A DNA stretch of 64,000 nt, from positions 2,232,001 through 2,296,000 of the forward strand of contig NZ_CP162004.1 of NCBI RefSeq assembly GCF_040822115.1, written 5' to 3'. Positions 33,963 through 42,939 of the stretch are shown piece after piece. The stretch is from Flavobacterium sp. WC2421. Lineage in GTDB: Bacteria; Bacteroidota; Bacteroidia; Flavobacteriales; Flavobacteriaceae. Every line of letters starts with the position of its first letter. The stretch's first letter is position 1. The position numbers were made by a program, and so were the translations under genes. Below the pieces are notes generated by a model, which worked only from the letters and a program-made list of their open reading frames with translations, did no database searches and had not been told where the DNA came from.

Positions 33963-34601
33963 ATGTCAGATTGGTATCGTAGAAAAACTTGGACAGAAAA
34001 TGACGAAATTGAATTTTACGCTAAACTGAATCGAGCGAGAAAAGATGGTAGAGCGCAATATTTGAAAATTCAAGCAATCGAATTAATAGAAACTAAAAAA
34101 GAAAATCTGATAGACGTTGCGGAAAGCTTACTCAATAAATACTTATATGAATTTCCAGAAGATAATTTTAATAGAAGTAGTTGTTTAGGAAAACTCGGCG
34201 AAATATATTTATTAAGAAACTCTCCTATAAAAGCACTTGAAAATTTTAAAAAAGCAATAGAATTTGAGAAAATTTATCCCAACGTAATAACCCAAGCAAC
34301 AATTAAGTTTTCAGAAATTGTAATCGAAAATAATATTGAAGCGGAATATAAATACGTAGAAGAAATTTTAATGAACAAAATTAATTCAGAAAATGGATTA
34401 ACTTTCAATAATGAAAAATATACCGTCTATTCAATTTTGTCAATAATCAATAAGGAAAACGGAAATAACAAAATAGCAAAAGAATATGCGGAAATTGCTG
34501 AACAAAGTGCAAACTTAGAAAGTTCAGGTTTTACATATCATAAAAAGTTAGGAATAGTGACAAAAAGAAATTCTATTTTAGATGAAAAAGTTAATAAATA
34601 A
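33963..34601 (+). CDS. Cassette 4: TPR-like helical protein
   Basis: This 212-residue soluble protein has tetratricopeptide-like helix pairs, for example LGEIYLLRNSPIKALENFKK and SIINKENGNNKIAKEYAEIA. The N-terminus is basic (SDWYRRKTWTENDEIEFYAK). It has no enzyme motif or signal peptide. It is the only gene of cassette 4 and starts 50 bp from the cassette front. Similar 'tetratricopeptide repeat protein' genes occur as single cassettes. The function is unknown. Confidence 0.78.
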   Translation: MSDWYRRKTWTENDEIEFYAKLNRARKDGRAQYLKIQAIELIETKKENLIDVAESLLNKYLYEFPEDNFNRSSCLGKLGEIYLLRNSPIKALENFKKAIEFEKIYPNVITQATIKFSEIVIENNIEAEYKYVEEILMNKINSENGLTFNNEKYTVYSILSIINKENGNNKIAKEYAEIAEQSANLESSGFTYHKKLGIVTKRNSILDEKVNK

Positions 34602-34611
34602 AAAACCGAAC

Positions 34612-34735
34612 GCCCAACAGCTGTTTTGAGCTAGCTGGAATTTAGTGGAATTATCGTTACGCATCACATTTTCGTTAAGCCGAAAATTGAGCGATTACGA
34701 ACTTCCAGCCATCTCAAAGCAGCGACACGTTACAA
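34612..34735 (+). other. attC site 4 (type B)
   Basis: R'' GCCCAAC (34612-34618, a perfect RYYYAAC) and R' GTTACAA (34729-34735), 124 bp. ACGCCCAAC at 34610-34618 complements the cassette front GTTGGGCGT at 33912-33920. The inner arms CTGTTTTGAGCTAGCTGGAA and TTCCAGCCATCTCAAAGCAG pair. The centre is shared with sites 8 and 10. Confidence 0.88.
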
Positions 34736-34850
34736 GCAACCCTAAGAGAACTGCATATAAGAAAATTATTGCTAAAATTTAATTTTTATCATAAGTCGAA
34801 TATGTAAACTAAATTTTACGATATTTACCAAAATATAAGATTTAACAAAA

Positions 34851-35795
34851 ATGTACAATACTGTCCCAGAACAACTAAGAAAATTAGCAATTGAAAATGT
34901 TTTTAGTACACCTACTTATAAAAATTGTTGGAAAATTTGGCAACCAGAAATTATAAGACTCTTAGGAAATAACTATTCTGAAAATGAAATTTTAAATCTA
35001 GGTGACAATCTTTCAGATATATTCAAGTCAACTGGAGGTGGCGGAAGAGGTCAAGGGGAATTATCAGCAAGCGGAACTGCTTGGGAATCTTTAGTTTGTT
35101 GGTATATTAATCTTTGTACAGCAGGAAGCAGAGTTGTCGCTATAAAAAAAATGAGTATTGTTCCTAAAGCAATACAAGATGCAATAACGGTGAATTATGG
35201 TAATTTTGCTTGTAATACCGAATCTGATATAACAATTATTGTCTTTCCTGATTTACCCGAGTATAATACTGATATAAATCAATTAAATATTTTAAATAGT
35301 AGCGGAAATCAAATTTTGCCAATTTTAAAAAACAAATTTAATCTTGAACTAACAAATCATTTAGCAGAAAGAGATTTCAATCAATTTGAAATCGGAATTA
35401 TTCAATGCAAAACAAACTGGAATGACAACGCTCAAATACCAATGTTATGGGATATGATTTATTCTGCTGGCGGTTTTCGTGGCAGAAATATAACAATAGG
35501 TAGAAATGGTTATAATATTCAAAATGCACAAAGTTTTAGTTATTCGTTTGTAACAGTTCCATCAAACGCAAATACTATTTACAAACCTGATGGAGTAGCA
35601 GTTAAGCGAGTTACTAATTTATCTGGAGGGAACTATTGGGGCAATCCAAGTGTACAAAATGTTGCCAAATCATTAAAAGAAATTTTTACCAATAATTTCA
35701 ATTCTGGCTCAAGAACTGGATTGAGAACTGACATACGAACAGCAATTCCTGAGTTGACAGCAAACAATCCATTGTCTTATTTTGGGCTTTATTGA
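34851..35795 (+). CDS. Cassette 5: putative type II restriction endonuclease
   Basis: This 314-residue protein faces a DNA cytosine methyltransferase gene whose end it overlaps by 7 bp. A PD-(D/E)xK-like nuclease core is suggested by TESDITIIVF near residue 123 and EIGIIQCKTNWND near 181 (D ... Q-x-K variant). A GGGGRGQGELSASGTAWESL segment near residue 62 may hold the first catalytic Glu. No named restriction family was recognised. The role is inferred from the convergent methyltransferase and the motif. Confidence 0.72.
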   Translation: MYNTVPEQLRKLAIENVFSTPTYKNCWKIWQPEIIRLLGNNYSENEILNLGDNLSDIFKSTGGGGRGQGELSASGTAWESLVCWYINLCTAGSRVVAIKKMSIVPKAIQDAITVNYGNFACNTESDITIIVFPDLPEYNTDINQLNILNSSGNQILPILKNKFNLELTNHLAERDFNQFEIGIIQCKTNWNDNAQIPMLWDMIYSAGGFRGRNITIGRNGYNIQNAQSFSYSFVTVPSNANTIYKPDGVAVKRVTNLSGGNYWGNPSVQNVAKSLKEIFTNNFNSGSRTGLRTDIRTAIPELTANNPLSYFGLY

Positions 35796-38014
35796 ATATT
35801 CTTTAAAATCTCTAATGCGACAGCTCTTGCCATTAGTGGAGGAACTGCATTCCCTACTAATGTAAATTGAGGAACTTCAAATTTACGTTTATTTCCGCCT
35901 GTTGAGCGTTTTCCTTGAAAAACAAATGAATCGTCAAACGACTGAAGTCTTGCCATTTCACGAACAGTTAATGCTCTTGGATTTGAATAATGAATATAAT
36001 CGTCAGCAATCGTCATAATTGTTGAACTTTGTCCTTCAGGTTTTAAAACTGTGTAACTTCTCTTATCCGATTCTAAACCAATTTCTTTCAAATTAGATTT
36101 TGCAGATTCATAATTACCAGATTTCAGAATAACATTTAATCTTTTAATTACATCTTCATTTTGCTTACTAGTTTTATGATTCTGTAAAGGAGCAACAAGG
36201 TGCGTTAAAGCATTTTCAAGTTCTTCAAAATTCTTTACATAAAAAGGATTTTTCGCATTAACAAATCTTCCATTTAATCGACCCTTTTTTGACCATTCTG
36301 AATAACTTAATCCATCATTTTCATTTGGCTTCCCGTCAATATTTCTCTTTTTAATTAATGATTTCATTTTTTCAGTAGAACCATTATATTGTGCTTTCAA
36401 ATTGATTTTTTCATAATCAAATCTTTCATCATTATTTCCGATAAAATCTAAATCATAAATCGCTTCAAAAACATTTACTTTATCATTGTGATTTACTGTT
36501 GAAGGAACATCATTAATCAACTTTTGATCTTTTCTACAACCAATAAACAAAACTCTTTCGCGATTTTGAGGAACTCCATAATTTGACGCTAATGCCACAA
36601 ATGGTTTCTCAATGTTATATAACCTTATTTTAGACAAAATAGTTTCAAATTCTCTTTCTCTGTTAGCTTTAACAACAAATGAGTTCAATCCTTTAACACA
36701 TTCGTCAAAAGAATAATCAAATATTTCGAGTGCAGTAATAATTTGATTTACTTCTTCTATATAAATATCATTAGGTTTTAAATTATTGAAGGAAATATGA
36801 ATTTTTTCAATAATATTTTCAGGTTCAATTGAAGTTAGAAAATCATCAAAATTATCAGCAAAAAAATCATTATCCAAATTAGAAAATGCTTTTTCATTAA
36901 TCACTTTTTTTCTAATATATTCAAGTTCTTTAACTCTTTTCAAGAGATTAAACCCGTGACGAATTGTACTAATATTTTTATCGGTTTTGCTTGTTTTATA
37001 GTTAACTATTTTTGGAGTTAAAAGACGAAACTTATTTTCTAAATTATGAATATATGTATTCTTTAAATTATCTAACTCTTTATCTGTTGACTTCTCAAAT
37101 TGTAAACGTAAATTATAACATTCTAAAATAAATAAATCTTTTATTTCGCTTTTTTTCAGTTGAGAAACAAAAAATATAAGTTGATTAAATTCTTTTAAAT
37201 CAACAATTGACCTGATTTCTTGTAAAATCATTTCTTTAATTTTGCCTTGTTCTTTTGTTAAAATTCCTTTGACATTTTCCATTACAAAATATTTAGGTCG
37301 TAATTGTCTAATTACTTTTAAATAATGAGCAAATAAATCATCTTTCTTATCAAATTTCTTTCTTTTCCCTGCTAAACTAAAACTTTGACAAGGTGGTCCA
37401 CCACAAACAATATCAATTTCTTTATCTCCTATTTTTTTGAGAAAATTATCTAAAAAATCAGGTTCAGTAATATCTTGGCGAAGGAATTCAGCATCAAGTC
37501 CGAGTTGATAATTATATCTAGCCAAATGTGTAAGTTCACAGTTTTCATTAATGTCACTTGCTAACCTAAAATCATAATACTTATCTCCATATTCTGCTTG
37601 TAGAAATCCTTCACTAAAACCACCAGCACCAGCAAATAAATCAACAAAAGTTACTTTTGATTTTGTTTGATATTCAGTTGGCGGTTCAGAAACTATATTA
37701 ATATCTGTATTCTCTCTTCTACTACTTACTAAAGAGGCTATTTTCTCTTTAATTTTTTTATCCGTAAAATTAGAATGTGGCTCTGTTTCAAAATATTTCT
37801 CAACTTCTTGTTTTAAGAAATTTAAGAACTTATTAATTGATTTGTGAGAATAATCAGAATCCTTTACAAGTTGATTTGTATTATCCCAATCTTTTTTCAG
37901 TATCTTCTCTCCAGTAGCAACTTTGATTTGAAAATCTTTTTGACGTAAAACAAGATGAATTGGAAATCTTTTGCTTTTATCAGCTTTGTCTAGGTAGAAT
38001 TTTACATTTATCAT
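35789..38014 (-). CDS. Cassette 5: DNA cytosine-C5 methyltransferase with recombinase-type arm-binding N-terminus
   Basis: This is a 741-residue protein. Residues ~125-741 are a C5 DNA methyltransferase: SAM motif VDLFAGAGGFSEGF, motif IV GGPPCQSFSLAGKRK (catalytic Cys), motif VI MENVKGI, motif VIII PQNRERVLFIG, and LTVREMARLQSFDDSF plus LVGNAVPPLMARAVALEIL at the end. Between motifs VI and VIII lies a helical insertion of over 200 residues. Residues 1-~95 (VKFYLDKADKSKRFPIHLVL, KILKKDWDN) resemble the arm DNA-binding domain of Bacteroidota tyrosine recombinases. The gene runs against the array and is convergent with the putative restriction enzyme. Confidence 0.9.
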   Translation of the reverse strand: MINVKFYLDKADKSKRFPIHLVLRQKDFQIKVATGEKILKKDWDNTNQLVKDSDYSHKSINKFLNFLKQEVEKYFETEPHSNFTDKKIKEKIASLVSSRRENTDINIVSEPPTEYQTKSKVTFVDLFAGAGGFSEGFLQAEYGDKYYDFRLASDINENCELTHLARYNYQLGLDAEFLRQDITEPDFLDNFLKKIGDKEIDIVCGGPPCQSFSLAGKRKKFDKKDDLFAHYLKVIRQLRPKYFVMENVKGILTKEQGKIKEMILQEIRSIVDLKEFNQLIFFVSQLKKSEIKDLFILECYNLRLQFEKSTDKELDNLKNTYIHNLENKFRLLTPKIVNYKTSKTDKNISTIRHGFNLLKRVKELEYIRKKVINEKAFSNLDNDFFADNFDDFLTSIEPENIIEKIHISFNNLKPNDIYIEEVNQIITALEIFDYSFDECVKGLNSFVVKANREREFETILSKIRLYNIEKPFVALASNYGVPQNRERVLFIGCRKDQKLINDVPSTVNHNDKVNVFEAIYDLDFIGNNDERFDYEKINLKAQYNGSTEKMKSLIKKRNIDGKPNENDGLSYSEWSKKGRLNGRFVNAKNPFYVKNFEELENALTHLVAPLQNHKTSKQNEDVIKRLNVILKSGNYESAKSNLKEIGLESDKRSYTVLKPEGQSSTIMTIADDYIHYSNPRALTVREMARLQSFDDSFVFQGKRSTGGNKRKFEVPQFTLVGNAVPPLMARAVALEILKNIQ

Positions 38015-38132
38015 ATTACGGACGTTTTTACGGATACGGACAAAACTACGGACAAATTTTTAATTGACAATGAAAAAATGAAAATAAATTTTGAGAAGAA
38101 AGATTTATATACAAAATGGAAATAAGGGCAGC

Positions 38133-38259
38133 TTGTAACAGCCGTTTGGCAAGATTGCGAATTTTGTGGTAAATTCACGTTCACGTTTCGCAAGAAATTA
38201 TATCTTTAACAGAAAATAATCGGTTACGAAGTTCGCAACCTCGCCAAGCGGCAAAACGT
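38133..38259 (+). other. attC site 5 (type A), split by an insertion sequence
   Basis: R'' TTGTAAC (38133-38139); GCTTGTAAC at 38131-38139 complements the cassette front GTTACAAGC at 34729-34737. The inner arms AGCCGTTTGGCAAGATTGCG and CGCAACCTCGCCAAGCGGC pair. The site reads into AAAACGT at 38253-38259, and then the insertion sequence begins. Joining to 39998 restores R' GTTAGCG, the front of cassette 6, giving a 132-bp site. Confidence 0.85.
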
Positions 38260-39993
38260 CAAACTGTCTAAAAAACCCCTACTCCCTTATTTTAATATTT
38301 GTATTAAAAATCCTTCAAAATATTTTGATAACTCATTGGTTTTATCTATCTTTAAGTATGTTTTTATACCGCTAAAAAAGATAGCTTATGAGTAAATTCA
38401 TCACTGGGACCAATAGAAACCAACTCCCGCTTTTTGCCTCATCCATCGATGATGCCATTGCACAAGACAATCAAGTCAGGCTAATCGATCTTTTTGTCGA
38501 TAGTCTTAAGTTAGCCGATTTTGGATTTGATTTCCAATTTGTCGAAAACGGAAGACCCGCCTATCATCCTTCAGATTTATTAAAACTCTTTATCTACGGT
38601 TACCTCAATCGCATGCGTTCCTCCAGAACTCTAGAGAAAGAATCCGGTCGTAACATTGAACTGATGTGGCTCATGAAAGGATTAGCTCCAGATCATAATA
38701 CTATTGCCAATTTCAGAAAAGACAATCCAAAAGCCATTGCTCGCGTTTTTCGCGCAACGGTTAAACTGGCAGCCCATTTTGAACTCATTGGCGGAAGTCT
38801 TGTGGCGGGAGACAGCACCAAACTCAGGGCCCAAAACTCCAAGAAAAACAACTTCAATCCAGGTAAAATAGAACGTCATATCGCTTACATCGATGCCCGA
38901 TTGGAAGAGTACAATGCGGCTCTAGCCAAAGAAGATGGCGATGAAGGAGAGAAAGAAACCATTGCAAAGAAGGTTAAAAAACATACTGTTCAAAAACAAA
39001 AATATATCGAATATCAAAAGACTATTGATACCACTGGCGTAACTCAAATCTCGACTTCGGATCCTGATAGTCGTCAGATTATGACTCGTAACAACATCTC
39101 TGAAGTCGCATATACCGTACAAACCACAGTAGATGCGTTGCACAACATTCCGATTGATTTTAAGGTGACCAATGAAAACGATTCTAAAGCTATGGGAGGC
39201 ATGTTACGCCGTAGCAAGACTATTTTAGGACACAACGATTTTACTGCTATTTACGACAAAGGCTATCACACTGGAAGCGAATTTGATTATGCAAACAGAC
39301 TTGGAGTTGATGTCTTGGTGGCCATTCCAGGAGTGTCGGCACATGCGCCTGATCTGGCTTTTGATGTAGAACACTTTAAATACAACAAAGAAACCGACAC
39401 TTATATTTGTCCAGCAAATGAAATTCTGAGCTCAAACGGAAATTGGTACAATAAGACAAACGGAAAATCAATCACTAAAATGAAGCATTACAAAACCAAT
39501 GCTTGCCTGAGTTGTAACCTTTTTACTAAATGCACCAAAAACAAAAAAGGGAGACTCATAGAACGCTCCCAATATGCCGATTTGATTTATGAAAACAAAG
39601 TGAGAATCGAGAATAATTACCAAATCTACCGCAGACGACAAGCCATTGTGGAACATCCTTACGGAGTAATCAAACGCCAATGGGATTTCTATTATATTAT
39701 GACCAAGAAAACCATTAAACATGCCTCCGCTGATGTAGGACTCATCTTCACAGCCTACAACCTCAAGAGAATATTCAACTTAATTGACCAAAATGAATTA
39801 AAACAGTACCTAAAAACTGTGGCTTTATTTTTTGTTGTAATAAAGCCACTTTTTAAAGCTTTTTACGGTTCTTTTATAGTATTACCAATCCAATTCCTTT
39901 TTTACAAAAAGAAGCTAATTGTAATCTAAATCGTCTATATTTACTTTATAATTAATACAAAACAACGTTGTTTGCAGGTTATTAGACGAACTG
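38260..39993 (+). mobile_element. IS1182-type insertion sequence within attC site 5
   Basis: The 1734-bp element is bounded by imperfect inverted repeats, CAAACTGTCTAAAAAACC on the left and, reading inward from the right, CAGTTCGTCTAATAACC. The flanking 4-bp direct repeats ACGT are at 38256-38259 and 39994-39997. Removing the element and one ACGT gives an uninterrupted attC. A 14-bp palindrome AAACAACGTTGTTT (39960-39973) lies just inside the right end. The ends are inferred from this symmetry and not from a database match. Confidence 0.75.
38388..39929 (+). CDS. IS1182-family transposase
   Basis: This 513-residue DDE transposase opens TGTNRNQLPLFASSIDDAIA, followed by GRPAYHPSDLLKLFIYGYLN and RTLEKESGRNIELMWLMKGL, the usual N-terminal signature. 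DDE-region motifs include GDSTKLRAQNSKKNNF and IYDKGYHTGSEF, and a Cys-rich patch CLSCNLFTKCTKNKKGRL precedes EHPYGVIKRQWDFYYIM. The coding frame looks intact. The base composition is richer in G+C than its cassette neighbours. Confidence 0.95.
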   Translation: MSKFITGTNRNQLPLFASSIDDAIAQDNQVRLIDLFVDSLKLADFGFDFQFVENGRPAYHPSDLLKLFIYGYLNRMRSSRTLEKESGRNIELMWLMKGLAPDHNTIANFRKDNPKAIARVFRATVKLAAHFELIGGSLVAGDSTKLRAQNSKKNNFNPGKIERHIAYIDARLEEYNAALAKEDGDEGEKETIAKKVKKHTVQKQKYIEYQKTIDTTGVTQISTSDPDSRQIMTRNNISEVAYTVQTTVDALHNIPIDFKVTNENDSKAMGGMLRRSKTILGHNDFTAIYDKGYHTGSEFDYANRLGVDVLVAIPGVSAHAPDLAFDVEHFKYNKETDTYICPANEILSSNGNWYNKTNGKSITKMKHYKTNACLSCNLFTKCTKNKKGRLIERSQYADLIYENKVRIENNYQIYRRRQAIVEHPYGVIKRQWDFYYIMTKKTIKHASADVGLIFTAYNLKRIFNLIDQNELKQYLKTVALFFVVIKPLFKAFYGSFIVLPIQFLFYKKKLIVI

Positions 39994-40136
39994 ACGTTAG
40001 CGGTAATGGTGTGAAACCCAGACCACCCTTGACATTTTAAATGTATTCTCATTTCGACTACATAAATCCTCAATTAGCCTACATTCAGAAAATTCAACAA
40101 TGCGACCTTTGTATTTCAAAATGTAAATAAAGAAAT

Positions 40137-41039
40137 ATGAAAATTGTATTAACAGGCTCATTGGGTCGTATTGGGAAACCACTCACAAAAAATTTAGTAA
40201 AAAACGGACATTCGGTAACTGTAATCAGCAGTAAAACCGAGAGAAAGGCAGAGATTGAATCACTTGGAGCAGAAGCTGCAATCGGTAGTATGCAAGATGT
40301 TGATTTTTTGACCACAACATTTAAAAATGCCGATGCAGTTTATCTGATGGTTGCTTGGGATGCCATAGGTAACGTCTTCGATAAAGAAATTGATTTCCCT
40401 ACAGAATTTCTTAAAATAGCCAGCATATACAAACAAGCGGTAGAGCAATCGGGTGTGAAAAAAGTGGTGCATTTAAGTAGTATTGGCGCTCATACAAACA
40501 AAAGTATTGGTAGCCTTTCCATTTATCACGGAGTAGAAAAAATAATGAATGAATTATCTTCTAATGTGTCAATTAAATTTATGCGACCTGTTGCATTTTA
40601 CCCTAACATTTTCAGATTTATGCCAAGTATGAAAATCGATAATGCTATTATTCAGAGTTATGGTGGCGAAACAAAAGAACCCTGGGTTTCAACAGTAGAT
40701 ATTGCAGATGCTATTGTAGAAGAAATGGAAAAACCTTTTGAGGGCAGAACTTATCGCTACATCGCAAGTGATGAAGTTTCCCCAAACGAAGTGGCATCCA
40801 TTTTAGGCGAAGCAATAGGTAACCAAGATATAAAATGGCAGATAGTTGATGCTGACCAATTACTGAACGGTGTGTTGGCATCGGGTATGAATGAGTGGGT
40901 GGCCAAAGGTTTTATAGAAATGCAAGCCGCACAAGAAAATGGCAGTTTGTACGAAGATTTCTATAAAAACAAGCCAAACTTAGGTAAGGTAAAATTGACT
41001 GATTTCGCCAAAGAATTCGCAGTAGTTTATAATCAATAA
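40137..41039 (+). CDS. Cassette 6: NAD(P)H-binding oxidoreductase (NmrA-like atypical SDR)
   Basis: This 300-residue protein has a Rossmann fold opening (KIVLTGSLGRIGKPLTKNLV), with an altered glycine motif GSLGRIG typical of the NmrA/QOR2-like atypical short-chain dehydrogenases. It continues with VVHLSSIGAHTNKSIGSLS, which lacks a classical YxxxK. The family includes redox sensors and quinone reductases. It is first of three co-directional genes in one cassette, 14 bp before an SDR gene. Confidence 0.87.
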   Translation: MKIVLTGSLGRIGKPLTKNLVKNGHSVTVISSKTERKAEIESLGAEAAIGSMQDVDFLTTTFKNADAVYLMVAWDAIGNVFDKEIDFPTEFLKIASIYKQAVEQSGVKKVVHLSSIGAHTNKSIGSLSIYHGVEKIMNELSSNVSIKFMRPVAFYPNIFRFMPSMKIDNAIIQSYGGETKEPWVSTVDIADAIVEEMEKPFEGRTYRYIASDEVSPNEVASILGEAIGNQDIKWQIVDADQLLNGVLASGMNEWVAKGFIEMQAAQENGSLYEDFYKNKPNLGKVKLTDFAKEFAVVYNQ

Positions 41040-41053
41040 AAATTTAGAAGAAG

Positions 41054-41791
41054 ATGAAAAAAGTATTAATTACAGGTGCGAATAAAAGTATTGGCTTTGA
41101 AACAGCAAAAGTTTTACTAAAAAACGGATACTATGTTTATTTAGGTAGTCGTAGTGTTGAAAGAGGAAATATTGCCGTCGAAAAACTGAAAAGTGAAGGG
41201 CTTACTAATGTAGAATTTATTGAAATTGATGTCAACGATTCTGTTTCTGTAAATGAAGCAAGATTGGAGATGGGTAAAAAAACCGATGTGTTGGATGTAT
41301 TAATAAACAATGCAGGAATCAATGGCGGTATGCCACAAGGAGCATTAACTACTAACATAGAACAATTGCAAAATGTATTCAACACGAACTTGTATGGCGT
41401 AGTGAGAACCACTCAGGCATTTATAGATTTACTGCGAAAATCAACCCATCCTCGTATTGTAAATGTATCATCAAGTGGTTGTTCATTAGCGTTGCATAGT
41501 GATCCAACTTGGAAATATTATGATCATAAATCAGCAGTATATGCACCTTCAAAGGCAGCTATGAATATGTACACCATTGCTTTGGCATATGAATTAAAAG
41601 ATGCAAATTTTAAAGTAAATGCAGTTTGCCCAGGATTTGTAGCAACAGATTTTAATGGACATCGTGGCACAGGCACTGTAAAAGAAGCGTCTGTTCGTAT
41701 ATCCAAATATGCTATGATTGATGATAACGGACCAACAGGAAAGTTTTTTGCTGAGGAATACAATCCAGAAACAGGAGCATGTCCTTGGTAA
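41054..41791 (+). CDS. Cassette 6: short-chain dehydrogenase/reductase
   Basis: This 245-residue classical SDR has the cofactor motif VLITGANKSIGFETAKVLL (TGxxxxxG) at residues 4-22, the NNAG motif in DVLINNAGINGGM near residue 85, catalytic Ser in RIVNVSSSG near 140, and YAPSKAAMNMY (YxxxK) near 163. The substrate is not known; it is likely a carbonyl compound reduced with NADPH. It lies 14 bp after the NmrA-like gene and 32 bp before the AraC regulator. Confidence 0.94.
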   Translation: MKKVLITGANKSIGFETAKVLLKNGYYVYLGSRSVERGNIAVEKLKSEGLTNVEFIEIDVNDSVSVNEARLEMGKKTDVLDVLINNAGINGGMPQGALTTNIEQLQNVFNTNLYGVVRTTQAFIDLLRKSTHPRIVNVSSSGCSLALHSDPTWKYYDHKSAVYAPSKAAMNMYTIALAYELKDANFKVNAVCPGFVATDFNGHRGTGTVKEASVRISKYAMIDDNGPTGKFFAEEYNPETGACPW

Positions 41792-41823
41792 TATTTCACA
41801 TAACAATTGAGTAAATTTGCAAT

Positions 41824-42735
41824 ATGAGAAAAGTAGAAACTACTTCACGAATATTTGAATCGTTAACCGACTTTCATCGGGTGCTTGGCTTACCAAAGCC
41901 TTTGCACCCATTGATAAGTTTTATAGACATTAAAGATATCAACATTCCGGCAGAAGAATTAGGCAATTCATTTATACTCAACTTTTACAAAATTTCGTAT
42001 AAGTCCAATCTTTGCGGCCAAGCAAGATATGGACAACATTATTATGACTTTGGCGAAGGCGGGTTGGTTTACACAGCACCTAATCAAATTTTTGAGGTCC
42101 ATAAAACGGAAAGCACAGGATATCAATTATTGATACATCCTGACTTTTTATTATCCTATCCACTAGCAAAGAAAATCACACAGTTTGGTTTTTTCTCTTA
42201 TTCAGCTAATGAAGCCTTACACCTATCTGATAAGGAAAAGCTAACGATATTTTCAATTTTCAAAATTATTGATGATGAATTACAAAGCAGAATAGACGAT
42301 TTTAGCCAAGATGTAATTATTTCACAAGTAGAATTATTATTGAATTATAGCAATCGTTATTACAAACGACAATTCATCACTCGCAAAGCAGTAAACAATG
42401 ATTTGCTGCAAAAAATGGAAGATATTTTGAGCGATTATTTTAGTAATGAAAAAAAATTGAATCAAGGAATACCAACAGTTCAATTTCTTTCTGACAAGTT
42501 AAACATTTCGCCAAGTTATTTAAGTGATATGTTGCGTTCATTGACAGGACAAAACGCACAACAACACATTCATAATAAGTTAATTGAAATTGCAAAAGTA
42601 AAATTATCGAGCACCAGTTTGTCTGTCAGCGAAATTGCCTATGAATTAGGCTTTGAACATCCACAATCTTTTAGTAAACTTTTTAAGACAAAAACCAATC
42701 TTTCACCTTTGGAATTTAGACAAACTTTTAACTAA
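41824..42735 (+). CDS. Cassette 6: AraC-family transcriptional regulator
   Basis: This 303-residue regulator has an N-terminal cupin-like sensing domain and a C-terminal double helix-turn-helix of about 100 residues (LSDKLNISPSYLSDMLRSLT, then LSVSEIAYELGFEHPQSFSK and FKTKTNLSPLEFRQ). It is the third gene of the cassette and probably controls the two reductase genes upstream. Its stop lies 25 bp before the attC inverted repeat. Such oxidoreductase/AraC sets are common in Bacteroidota chromosomes, suggesting recent capture of a complete unit. Confidence 0.93.
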   Translation: MRKVETTSRIFESLTDFHRVLGLPKPLHPLISFIDIKDINIPAEELGNSFILNFYKISYKSNLCGQARYGQHYYDFGEGGLVYTAPNQIFEVHKTESTGYQLLIHPDFLLSYPLAKKITQFGFFSYSANEALHLSDKEKLTIFSIFKIIDDELQSRIDDFSQDVIISQVELLLNYSNRYYKRQFITRKAVNNDLLQKMEDILSDYFSNEKKLNQGIPTVQFLSDKLNISPSYLSDMLRSLTGQNAQQHIHNKLIEIAKVKLSSTSLSVSEIAYELGFEHPQSFSKLFKTKTNLSPLEFRQTFN

Positions 42736-42762
42736 AAAACAGCGGACAAACAAAGCCACTAC

Positions 42763-42894
42763 CGCTAACATCAGTTTGGCAAAATGGCGGGTTTAGTGCA
42801 AGGTTCAACAGTTGTTCTTTAGTTCAACAGTTGTGAAAAGTTGAAGTTTTGTGCTTCGATTTCCGCCACTTCGCCAAGCTGAAAAACGTTGTGC
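42763..42894 (+). other. attC site 6
   Basis: R'' CGCTAAC (42763-42769) and R' GTTGTGC (42888-42894), 132 bp. TACCGCTAAC at 42760-42769 exactly complements the cassette front GTTAGCGGTA at 39996-40005. The inner arms CAGTTTGGCAAAATGGCGG and CCGCCACTTCGCCAAGCTG pair. The centre contains a direct repeat of GTTCAACAGTTGT and is unlike types A and B. Confidence 0.86.
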
Positions 42895-42939
42895 GTCAGC
42901 TTGGAAATCGTAGTAGAAGAATAAATTAATTAAGAAACA

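Noticed and set aside
35789..36090. Methyltransferase gene as an integrase because of its arm-like domain
   Set aside because: Only the N-terminal arm-like part resembles recombinases; the catalytic part is a clear C5-methyltransferase.
38388..39929. IS transposase as an integron integrase
   Set aside because: The sequence is a DDE-type IS1182 transposase, with no tyrosine-recombinase R-H-R-Y motifs.
39960..39973. Palindrome AAACAACGTTGTTT as a separate attC core pair
   Set aside because: It has the form AAC/GTT, but there is no arm or loop between the halves and it lies inside the insertion sequence's right end. It is kept only as a note in that entry.
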